Positions 44,151 through 54,518 of a stretch of DNA of 64,000 nt are shown here, one piece after another. The stretch's first letter is position 1. The number at the start of each line of letters is the position of its first letter. This DNA is from Polymyxa betae (lineage: Eukaryota; Endomyxa; Phytomyxea; Plasmodiophorida; Plasmodiophoridae): assembly GCA_003693705.1 (NCBI GenBank), contig RBZT01000435.1, forward strand, positions 1-64,000, read 5' to 3'. The notes beneath the pieces are model-generated. The model searched no databases. It saw only the letters and a program-made list of their open reading frames with translations, and was not told where the DNA came from. Made by a program: the position numbers and the translations under genes.

Positions 44151-45143
44151 ATGGAGCTCAGCGACCGCGAGCGCTTGCCGCCGCCTTCCATCGTCGTCGA
44201 TATCGACAGCGACGAGGCGATCGCTCGCCAGCTACACGAGATGGAAATGGAGAGGGCTGTGCAGCTCGCTCGCCGGAACGATCCTCTAGCGCTGCCGTCG
44301 CCAAGGCTTTTCTGCATCACCAGGCGAGCAATGAACTGGGCCTATTTTGTTTATTTAATACTGGAATTTGCTGCCATGATTCCAGTCATGATATTATCGG
44401 CTAGGGAACGCTTCGTCTGCGAGCATTCCAATCTTCGGGTGTGGATTCTATTATGGGAGTCAAGGATCCTGGTTGCATTGCCATTAGTTGCTGTGAAGCT
44501 CCGCAAACGTCGACGTCAAAGTTTCGCCTTTGATTTAATCAATTCCTTACTGTCCGTTTATATCATCGTGATGTTCTTCTGGGGCAACCTTCTTCTGTTC
44601 GGGCCGGGCGCCTCACAATGCTATGGGAAATCGCCAATCAGCCTTGCTTTTGTCATAGCGGTTATCTCTATTCTCTACGCTTACCTTGCAGTGCCGGTTA
44701 TTGCTCTTACTTTGATATGCCTTTGCTTACCGGTATATTTCATTGTTTGTAAGCTGGCTGTATCTGGCAGATTGTCCTTTGCTCAACGCAATCACAGCCA
44801 CGTTTATCAAAAGCAGCTTGGATCGACGCAATTCGGATCCCATCGATATGGCGAGTTTGCAGACCCGAAAATTCACGAAAGGAGCGGAAACTGAAGGAGA
44901 AGATCCAAAGTACGACAGCAACGACGATTCCCGGATCATCTGGTGAAATGTTTTAGGTGCGCCATTTGCATGAATGACTTTGTGCCCGAAGAAAGCACAG
45001 TGACGACGTTGCCCTGCGGCCATGAATTCGATCGCGAATGCATCGAATATTGGCTGTCGATCAAGAAGCAATGTGCCATCTGCCGGCAAGATATCGGCGA
45101 GAGCATGCGTCTTCGTCCAGATCCATCTCAACCGGCATCGTAG
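44151..45143 (+). CDS. Multipass membrane RING-H2 E3 ubiquitin ligase
   Basis: Start MELSDRERLPPPSIVVDIDS. After an acidic/helical N-terminus (IARQLHEMEMERAVQLARRN) come about four TM segments: WAYFVYLILEFAAMIPVMIL, ILLWESRILVALPLVAV, LLSVYIIVMFFWGNLLLF and LAFVIAVISILYAYLAVPVI. A 47-nt intron and a second ~47-nt intron (from GTACGACAGC to TGTTTTAG) bring GEDPK onto CAICMNDFVPEESTVTTL, PCGHEFDRECIEYWLSIKKQ, CAICRQDIG: a C3H2C3 RING-H2 domain with all eight ligands. The layout (TM bundle then RING near the C-terminus) matches the plant RIE1-like E3 ligases. Likely endomembrane ubiquitin ligase; substrate unknown. Confidence 0.83.
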
Positions 45144-45368
45144 CCGAACTGTGGCTGCACCTTTACCAACGACATTTCGTTGCCGGAATCCTGCAACGGT
45201 AATCAGTACGAATCGCTGAGCTAATATATCCCCATCGATGAATAAATCTATGGAGCGATGTCCATGTTTGAAAACCTGTTGGTATTGGACCTTGATCGAT
45301 AGAGGTACTCATCCCATTTTATGTCCTGATTGATCTGTTACTAGCGGCGCCTTCCCCGGATCCTAAAT

Positions 45369-48300
45369 CATGGTCAGTTATATCCCATCTTCTATTCCAA
45401 TCCAATACTGAACTGTGTTCTCTTTCTCCCAACTTCAGAGACAGATAGTAAGACGAAAATGTGACGAGAAGATCCGCTGATTTCTAATGACGAATTTCAG
45501 AGGTTGATTCCAAGCGGATGTCGTGTTCAGGCCGCCCGTGTCCTGGACTCGTCTCGAAATCAGTTCGGGTATTGCGCCACGATGGCCATCTACATTTTCA
45601 ATCTGAACAATTTTACGGTCGAGAAGCTGATCGCTGTCCAGGGCAGGTCGTTCGTACTGTTTTCTCCCGCAATGAGGCATCGGGCAGGCAATTGAGACAC
45701 TCATCTCTGCAGGTCGATTCTCAGTTTCGCCTGGTGTCCGACCGACAGCAACATCCTGGCGTCGGCATCGGGAGATGGGACGGCCATTCTCTGGAACATC
45801 CAGGACGAATGCGTTGTCAAAGAGATCACGATAGGCCATCATATCATGCTCGGTTCGTTCCAGCCCTCAAACCGCCATCACTCGTTAATCAATCAATCCT
45901 TCAGGCCAAATCGATTGGTGCCCGCAAGACACGACCAAGGTCGCCATCCAGACGACGGCCGTACTGATCCCCGTTATTTCCGAGCGCTCTGTTGGGACTA
46001 AAATCGAATCAGGGCGAGATCTATCTCTGGAGCACGACAGCGACGGAGTCCCCGAAAATCAAGTTGATTTATAAAGGCGACGCGACGACGATGCGGTTCT
46101 GTCAGAAGGGGTCGAACGCCCGCCTGGCGCTGGGTACCCAGTCGGGTATGTCGCTGCGTTCAGCTTTCGTAGCGCCATGTCACCGATATTTATAATCGAT
46201 AGGACGCGTCCTGATTCTGAACGTCGATGATGGCAACCGTATTGCAACGATGCCAACACCAGCTGATCTGCGCGAAGGAATTTCCGTCCATGATGTGCGC
46301 TGGGATCCCTGTAGCAGCGCCTATCTGCTCGTGCTGTATTCAGACGGACGCCTGGCCCTGCTCGATACAGAGACGGCGAAGGTCGCCATGGAGTTCGACC
46401 AGCAGGTTCCAACAAGTTTCGGAGGTTGAAAGTTTCAGCCGCGCTGACTGTTTCAATCTCAGAAACGGACGTCCGGCATCGCCTGGAACCCGTTCGTTCC
46501 CGGTCAGTTCTTCACGATCACCACATTACGTTCGTCGATCGATGTCTGGAACGTTTCGCAAAAGTACCCCGGGGGCAGCACGGCTCGGCTGATGCGTGTT
46601 TATTGATGATCGCCGTCGCAGGTCAATGTTGAGCCGACACAAACTGAGCGAGAATCAGGCTGGTGCGCTGACCATCGAGGTGTCGACACACAAGCCGCAG
46701 GTTTTTGTGTCGCTGACGGACGGCAGCATCGCTTTCTTCGACAGCAGATCGAAACGAACACGCTTCGTGACGCAGCCTGGCCATTGGGAGACCATCTTCG
46801 ATTGTAAATTCAAACGTGAGCCCGGCCCCCGGAGCCACCCATCCCTTCATGACATGATGCCTTCGTAGCGCACGATCCCAACGTGATCGCAACGGCGTCA
46901 TTTGACGGCAGTATCAAGATATGGGACGTGGTGACCGGCGAGTTCCGCCTGGAGATGAACGGCCGCCACGGATGCATCTACGCCATCTCATGGGATGCAG
47001 CCACACCTGGCTCATCGTTGCTCAGCTCTGCTGCTGTCGACGGCTCCATTGATATCTGGGACACAGGCAACGGCGCCTTGCTGCGCACTCTGCAGCATCA
47101 CAATCAGGTCCGTTAAAACGGGCCCCGTACCGGCCCATCCGGCGCTTCGCTGATGACTTGGTTTTGCAGCCGTGCTTCCGACTTTGCTGGAACCCGCGCA
47201 ATTCATCACAGATCGTGTCGACATCCAGCGATGGGACGGCGTACGTTAGCGTTTAGGGTTTGGGAGGGTTGGATCGCTGATACCAGGACAGGGTGGTGTT
47301 CAGCCCGATCGGCAGCATTCATACGATGCTCAGGCATCCAGAGGCCGTGTACGGCTGTGATTTCAACCCGTTCAATGAGAACCTGTTGGTAACCGGCTGC
47401 CAAGACGGAATTGTGAGGACATTCGACTCGATGGAATCCGCTCACTCTTATGATGGCAGGTTCGCGTCTTCGACCTGGCCATGTCGTCGAATTCGCCGGT
47501 CTGTGAGCTACGCGGCCATCGTCAACGAGTGTTCAACACGATCTGGTCCCCGCTCCTGCCCAACACGCTAGCAAGCGGCAGCGACGACAAAACCATCCGA
47601 GTCTGGAACACGACCGCGCAGACCTCGGTCGTGTTCGAGGGCCATCACGACCGGGTCCGGGCTCTGGTCTGGAACCCCGAGGTGGACATTGGTGAGGCCT
47701 CGAGTTTAGGTTTTCTGATACCTTTCCGATCTAGATCCCGTTCTTGCTGATCTCAGGATCGTGGGACTCCACGATCAGGGTCTGGGACACGCGCAGCGCT
47801 ACCTGCGTGTCGGTCGTGCAGGACCACCAGTCGGACATCTACGGGCTGGCGACGCATTCGCTGCGTCCGTTCCTGGTAGCGTCGTCTAGCCGCGACACAT
47901 CGCTTCGGTTCTGGAATCTGGACGAGGATGTCGTCATGCGCTTGTTCTTGGCCTCGGCCATCGATCTACGTAATGGCATCGGAAGGTACTGCGACGCCCG
48001 TGCTGAAATCGGTATCACTGGTTGAGAAGATAACGCTCAGATTGCGCGACAAACCCGAGAATGTCATGGCCAGTACGGCTGGGAATCGCGTCTTATGCGG
48101 ATCGGCGTCTCTGGCCGCCCAAAAACTGCTGTTATCGCCACAGACCACGACGTTGACGATGGCGGCGGTCGTGTCGCAGCTCTTCTCGTTCTCAGCTGGG
48201 ACTGAATACCTCTGGAGGCTCGCCGACACCGTAAGTTACCGCTGTCAGCATCTACGCACGTAATTCAAATGGTCGTTTTGTGATGTAGATCTTGTACGGG

Positions 48301-50446
48301 ACGCCGTCAACCGATTGCCCCATCCTGCATTATAGTCAAATTCGAAATTCAATACTGAACCGAGCTAAAGCCCTGGATAAGACACTCTCAGCTCCGTTGG
48401 GAAGGTGACTCTAGTTATAGTTTTCAATTTTAACAACATAGTTGGTTGAATTGCCGCGGGTTGGTTTTTCATTTAAATTCGTTCCTAAAAATGATTCAGA
48501 GCGAGGCAACGTGAGGTGCTTCTGCAGCAAGCTGAGCTGCTTTTGAAGGCGAGTCAGTTTACAGACTACTGCAAGATCATGATCGGGTTGGGTGAATGGC
48601 AGAAAGCGATCTGTATTGCGCCAGCCATCTCAATACAGTACTGGAGGTGCATGAACGGTTAAACCCTAAAATCCTCCTAAACGCCCTCATGCAGAGATCT
48701 GTGCCAACAATACGCCAATCAACTCGCTGCCGAATCCAACATTGAGGCTATCCCCTTTCTATTATCGATTGACGATCGCCAGCAGGCCATCGACTTCTAC
48801 GAGCAGCTCGGTGACCTCGAGTCCGCCGCTGCCGTGGCCGTCTGCGGTCAGAGAAGCTTGCCTTCGGCTGCCTCCGATTCCGCAAATCAGCCAACACCAT
48901 CAGGTTCGCGTCAGATTGTAATTGAATCTTCTCTATATTGATCACCATTCACAGAACCGAATTCAAAGCTAATCGAAGACGTGGTTCGGAAGCGAGCAAC
49001 GCAGCTGTTCGTAGCTGGAGAGGCGGTCCTTGCTGCATGCCAATATCTGTCCATCTCGCAAATTTCGGTATAATTCCAGACTTCGTCGTATCCGCTGTAG
49101 TTCTGAATGTCGTTTTCAATCACCAGCTTGCGATTGACAGGCTTCTGGCTGGATGTGAGTTCCTGACTGCTTTTGTCTTGGCGAGAGCCCTGGACCCGAA
49201 ATGCGTTATGCGATCATCGTATTTCGTCTTAAGAATGGCAGAACGACTTCAGATGTGGTAGGAGACCAAGTCAAAGGCCGATTTCCGTATCTCAAGATAA
49301 TTATTAGGAACGAAATCGACGCCGTTTGGGAGATCAGCTCGCTACCAGCGGCTGATCGGATCTCGCTCTGCCTTCGATATAGTGGCGATAAACCGATCGA
49401 GGCCTTTTGCAAAGAAGTCAGCTCAAAACGAAATACCGTTATGGAGGGCCTTAACTTTTAATGTGCAGAAGGGCGTCCGAATTCCGGACCTCAAAGAGGG
49501 CGTTGGTAGATCGGATCTTTGCACCCGATTACGTTGGATGATATTCAGCCGAAAATACGACGATGCTGTCGAATTGGGTATGCAGGAAATCAAACGTAAG
49601 CGATGCATAATAGCGAATATCGTTGCCATCTAATTGGCGGGTTCCTAGTTCTAACTAGGGGTGATCATTGGAGCTTCGAATCTTGTTGGAACATCATCGA
49701 GATTTTACACAATGCAGATGCTTTGCAGCTCAATGAAAGGTTGGTTCCATTGAACTGGCCCCCCTTCGCTGACAACTAAGGGTTTTTCTCAAGGAATCGA
49801 ATATCGTTGCTTTGCCACTGTTCGTATTTTGGAGGAATCATGGCGAATCGGAGAGGGTTTTCTTCGATTTCGGCTAAACTTTTCGAAAATGCTAGGTGGA
49901 GTGTTGTTCCTTTATAAACGTTTAGGTTATTAAAGGTCCATATGTTAGGTTCTTTTTGAACACCCACGATTGGCTTCAGAACGATTTTCCGGTTGAGGAT
50001 ATCGTGATCGCAATGCAGCAACTGCTTCAAATGTCGAATCATGAAAGCACTTCTGCGCTGGCGAGAACAGTTTTAAATATGTCTTCGAAATCATCAGATC
50101 TGACCGGCTTGATCCATAAGGCCGCAGAGTCTATCCTAAAAGAGTTCGAATCTAGTGGGTTTATCCGGAATTCACTTGTTTATCGTCACTGATATTAGAC
50201 GAAGATGGAAGAGCCGACAAAAGAGGCGAAGTAAACCAAAGTTTGATTCCATCGTATTCTCGTATTCCCTCCGCCCGTCACTCAAAGTTTCCATTAATAT
50301 CTCGGATCTCTGGCCGCATCATTCACGGCGTTCCATTTCCTTTACCAGATGGCAGTGGCTGTGTTGAAAGGTCGGAAGCCATGATGTGGGCGATGGTCAA
50401 TTCGTTTTCTCCATTGAGCTCTGGCAAAAGACTGAATCCTTTCTGA
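45369..50446 (+). CDS. WDR17: WDR17-like WD40 / alpha-solenoid protein
   Basis: The start is taken at an ATG spliced through a tiny second exon, giving MRQIRLIPSGCRVQAARVLD. NQFGYCATMAIYIFNLNNFT matches the WDR17 N-terminus (FAYCATLAIYIY). WD40 repeats follow: ETIFDCKF, DPNVIATASFDGSIKIWDVV, VYGCDFNPFNENLLVTGCQD, TLASGSDDKTIRVWNTTAQT, LLISGSWDSTIRVWDTRSAT and FLVASSSRDTSLRFWNLDED. The second half (48.2-50.4 kb) is a many-exon helical region, LRDKPENV to YCKIMIGLGEWQKAI. It ends EAMMWAMVNSFSPLSSGKRL then NPF, the diagnostic WDR17 C-terminus. About 20 introns are likely, several with telobox-like motifs. Role poorly known; architecture recalls IFT/coat proteins. Confidence 0.82.
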
Positions 50447-50596
50447 AGTATATTTATAATCTGTAAAATTACACAAATTGAATTTCTAGAATTGTCGGTA
50501 AAAGTTACTGTTTCACAATTGCAGACAGCTTTTCATTGTTAGTACTGATCGATCGATCTTCTCCATACTGTATCAAGAAGCTCAACTCCTTGTCCT

Positions 50597-50824
50597 ATGC
50601 AACCGTCGTCTTACGTTCTATGTGACCCGCTAAATCGATCGACTCGGGATCCGTCAGTTCAAGCTGCAAACCAGATGGCCCTCATAACGCTATTCCAGAG
50701 ACAGATTGGCACCTTTGGAAAGAATATTCAAGGACTTCGGGACAAGATGAATAAGTGGGATGACGATATTAAGCTGAATCAATCACCGACCAAATTCAAG
50801 TTCCGGGAAAACCTCTGGAAATAG
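50597..50824 (+). CDS. Small conserved-looking 75-aa protein, unknown
   Basis: MQPSSYVLCDPLNRSTRDPS, then helical QAANQMALITLFQRQIGTFG and KNIQGLRDKMNKWDDDIKLN, ending FKFRENLWK. The spacing to both neighbours is tight: the convergent channel gene stops 17 bp away, so the DNA is clearly in a gene-dense strip. The central amphipathic helix may form a coiled coil. No family recognised. Confidence 0.45.
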   Translation: MQPSSYVLCDPLNRSTRDPSVQAANQMALITLFQRQIGTFGKNIQGLRDKMNKWDDDIKLNQSPTKFKFRENLWK

Positions 50825-50841
50825 GACTGATTATACTACAT

Positions 50842-53192
50842 TTATTCAATTTGGAGGTGCTGTAACTTGTCCAGGATCTTAGATCTAAGCTCAAACTCTG
50901 CATCTCGAAAGGCATCGAGGGTTCTCCAGGGTAGCGTCGATGTGACATTGATGACCAGAATCTGACGGCCCGGCGGACTTGGGGCCACGCCAGGAACCGC
51001 TGGACGACGATATCGAAACTGAACGTTCGGTCGCCAGTGGAAGGAATCCTTTGCGGCCAGTTTCCTCACAAACTTTCGTAACCTCTCGATCTTGTCTCTG
51101 GACGTCTTGATATCGATTTCGATTTCGATTGTCGCTGAAGCATTTGTTGAACGAGATAGATTTATTATCCTATCCTGAAAAAAGCACGCATTAGGTGCTG
51201 GTCATTTCCAGATACAAAAACATACCGTTCGAAGAACAGAATGATGGATCATGCATAATTTCCCTGATTGTGCTTTAAACGTCGTCTGCATCAAATTTAA
51301 AGTATGGACCCGATACACCACTCCGTTGATCTCCACTAAATCATTGACTAGAGAACGCTTCAATACGGATTCTAGTGAGGGACTATTTCAAACCTTCATA
51401 AGGTTTTGATCCAAATATGAAAGAGATAGAAGAAACGATTCTCTCGATTGAAGGACCAAGAGCGAAAGAAAAAGAAACGACCAATGCCTGGAGAAAGCAA
51501 GTCAACATATGCGAGGTTTTTCAATATGAGTGTCTACAGAGCACGAAACAGCCACCACGCTTAGAGACAAGCCAGCTAAGAGTGCAACCGTTAAAATGAA
51601 GAGAAGAAAATACGGTATATCGGCAATATTTAGCAGCAATTTGGCAGTGTTCTGCATCTAGTCAATAAAGGACAATCGTTTATGCAGCCCTCACCTCAAA
51701 TTTTCGTAATTGATCTTTCAACTGATTCCGCCTCTGAAAGAGGCGAACAAACGATTTGGCGAACTCGGTTTCATCAAAGCACTGTCTCGCCCAGCACTCG
51801 TTACTGAAAAACAACTGGAATGCACGACCAGCTTCAGCCGAATTCTATTTTACACGAATGAAATCAGGAACATTTTAAGAACAATTTGAACGATACCGAG
51901 AAGTAGCGGGACCAATGATCGAATGGCACAGTTTCGGAACCAGCTGTGACAAGGAAATTGTCAAAGACTATTAGAGCGACCACAACCATTTCTCTTTCAG
52001 TCGTAATAGTCACTTCATGAGTGCTAGAGCGACTCCAGACAGAATCTTCGTGACATTGAAGAGGAAATTTCATATTGCCATTGATAACAGAATCGACACG
52101 ATCCATGATATGTGTGCTAAAGGCAACTTAATGCTTATTACAAGAATGTTTCTGAGAGTTTACTTTCTTTGAAGTTGACCACGAATTTTTAAAGCCTGGC
52201 TGATTGATGTCGCACATAGACGATCAGAAACGTTCTCCATAAACCCCAAATCATTAATTGCATGTTTATAAGATTCAGAAGTAATTCTAAGCCTGTAAAA
52301 TATTTCAGTGTTCAGCCCAGCAATATTTGATACGACTAACTTAATCGCCAAATATATAACATCTCGAACGACCAAGAACCAGCACCATAAAGGGATGACA
52401 GAAATCACAAGCAGAATTTTATCTAGAACGTCATCGCCAGATTTAGTGATCGAGTCGGGATCAGCAAGTTTCATCGTAGGAAATATGAGACTGTTTATGA
52501 TGACACCTTAATGGAATTTAATGTATGAACTGACAACAGAAACAGACTCGTACAAAACGCTATCACTCCAAAGAAGCGTCGAAAAGAGGCAATAAACCCT
52601 CGGATGTTCCATGATTTGTCTTGCAAAGCATAGCTAATCAGACACAATAATAGAAACTCAACAGTATCGCAGATATTGTCGGTTACTATCACCTGGATCT
52701 CATGAATAGCAATGCCATGCGCCATCAGTCAATATTACCACAAATGGAAGCCCTGTCCAAATCCATAATGCTAATCCATAACAGATAAATTGTGATAAGA
52801 CGAATTTACAGAAAACTGAAATTATGAGACTGATGACAGCTGGAATGCTCCATCGATATATCCTTGACGCGATTTTTCTCCATTGGGACCAATTTACAGT
52901 CTTATCAACATATACACGCTTTTCAATTGGACGAGAAACTAAGGTTTTGACCTAAGATTCATTAAGCGAACATTCGTTGCAATCTAAGATCTTTAACCGA
53001 ATCATCCTCACTTAAATCATCGTCTTCTTCATCAATAAGGGATTGCGTCGATAACTTTTTCATCATTAGCATTGAACGGCTTTCAAGCTTATTTTTCGGT
53101 ATAGGATTGGGCTGTGCATTTTTATCTTGATCCTGACCGCGTTCTATATCAGTGTTGGAATGATAGGAGACCTCCTCACTCGAGTCTTCCAT
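50842..53192 (-). CDS. MscS-like (MSL) mechanosensitive ion channel
   Basis: The start is at the ATG of MEDSSEEVSYHSNTDIERGQ (a further in-frame GTG upstream is not used). The acidic N-terminus carries KKLSTQSLIDEEDDDLSEDD. TM exons: WSIPAVISLIISVFCKFVLS, VEFLLLCLISYALQ, RFFGVIAFCTSLFLLSVHTL, ILLVISVIPLWCWFLVVRDV, and a region ending GSETVPFDHWSRYF. The C-terminal cytoplasmic beta domain reads RIINLSRSTNASATIEIEID, RDKIERLRKFVRKLAAKDSF, HWRPNVQFRYRR, as in plant MSL (fDI.vsT...ki..lk.ri..y...k..hW.P). EF-hands seen in some fungal MSLs are not obvious. Likely releases ions on osmotic stress. Some exon limits unsure. Confidence 0.8.
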
Positions 53193-53486
53193 TACGATTT
53201 TGACCACGTGTAGCGGAAATATCTTGGGCTCACGTGATTCAGCTCATCCATGTTCTATATGTTAGCCAGCCCGAGCGGCCGATGCACAAAACTGCCAAGC
53301 TGATTCCCTCCTGGTTCTCTCTACAGCGTCGATTCATATTGTAGTCTGACCCCTATATAACGACAATCTTTACAACGATTGAAGAAAACACCGTTTCGTT
53401 ATGACGTCTTAGAGTGGAGCAGCCTGATTGTATCATTACATACAGTCGCGATTGCACTGTATGGTCATCTTGGTCTTTAGATTGCT

Positions 53487-54424
53487 ATGCCTTCTTCAAC
53501 CCCGTCAGATCAGGATGTTGAACGTTATCTCAGCAAGACTGGGGTCGGCGTCTTCATACAAGATGCACTCACGCTTATGCTGGAGAACCGACCGGAGCAT
53601 CCGATCCGTTTTCTAGCCGAGTAGTCAGTTGCACGCTAGATGAAGTATTAGCTCTGATAACGACAGCTTCCAGGCGGCAGTCAAACCTGGATCTGCACTT
53701 TCCAGAGGGTACCGGTATATCAGAACGACGCCAAGAAATCGCCCAGCTTTCATGAGCAACTTGGTGTCAGCATTTGTTGTCTTAGACACCAGCAAGAGTA
53801 ATAACTGCTGATTGGCAATACGAAAGAGCTGACGATTTGTCTATTCAGCTGGAACGAAATCCTGTGGACTAACATTCAAGGAGATGCAGAAATTGCTGCG
53901 GCTTCTGGCGAACGATTTTCCAATTGATATTCTGTCTCCGATGATACATGTAAATCGAAGTTTCGTTGAGATATTCAACATTAAACCTAGCTTTAGAGCA
54001 TGAAAATATGTGACTCTGATTTGGTGGATTTCGAGCTGTTTCACTTGTCAGTTGTCGCTGTTTTGGAGTTTGAAGGTATAGTTGTACGGAAGGAGATGAC
54101 AGAAAGTTTCCAACATTAATTTAACAGAGCTGTTTGAAAAATTAGAATGGGTTTTTAAGGGCTATGATCCTGAATCTAGCGGGTATATATCAGGCTCTAT
54201 GCTTAACGAAATTATCGCAATCATGAGAAGGAACGAAAATTTTTGTCAGCAGTATGATTGATTAGCTCACTGAATATTGTCATGACCATTTTGGTAGATG
54301 TATTGACAGGAGTCCGAAGAAACTCTTAGCTGATCTGCCAAAACAAGCGCTATCGTACAAAGAATTCCTAGCTTTAACTCTACAAATATTATCATTTCTT
54401 CCAACGGAATCCACAAAAATATAA
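53487..54424 (+). CDS. RIIa-domain plus EF-hand protein (EFCAB10-like)
   Basis: Start MPSSTPSDQDVERYLSKTGV, then GVFIQDALTLMLENRPEHPI and RFLAD, a dimerisation/docking (RIIa/DPY30-like) helix pair. A 47-nt intron (GTAGTCAGTT...ACGACAG) leads to FQAAVKPGSALSRGYRYIRT. Middle exons include LTFKEMQKLLRLLANDFPID. ELFEKLEWVFKGYDPESSGY, ISGSMLNEIIAIMRRNENF is an EF-hand-like helix-loop-helix (DPESSGYISGSM, last Glu replaced). It ends PTESTKI. RIIa/EF-hand combinations occur in flagellar radial-spoke and sheath-type proteins and in EFCAB10, consistent with the dynein gene elsewhere. Some exon joins are unresolved. Confidence 0.6.
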
Positions 54425-54518
54425 TACAATCTTATTCCTTAATGCATTAAAAAGGCGTATAAACAATAACTTAGAAATTTTCCTAGATAAAATGAGTGAT
54501 TTTTTCTGTGTCCAGGTT

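Noticed and set aside
45435-45842. Minus-strand frame of 135 codons
   Set aside because: Antisense to WDR17 exons.
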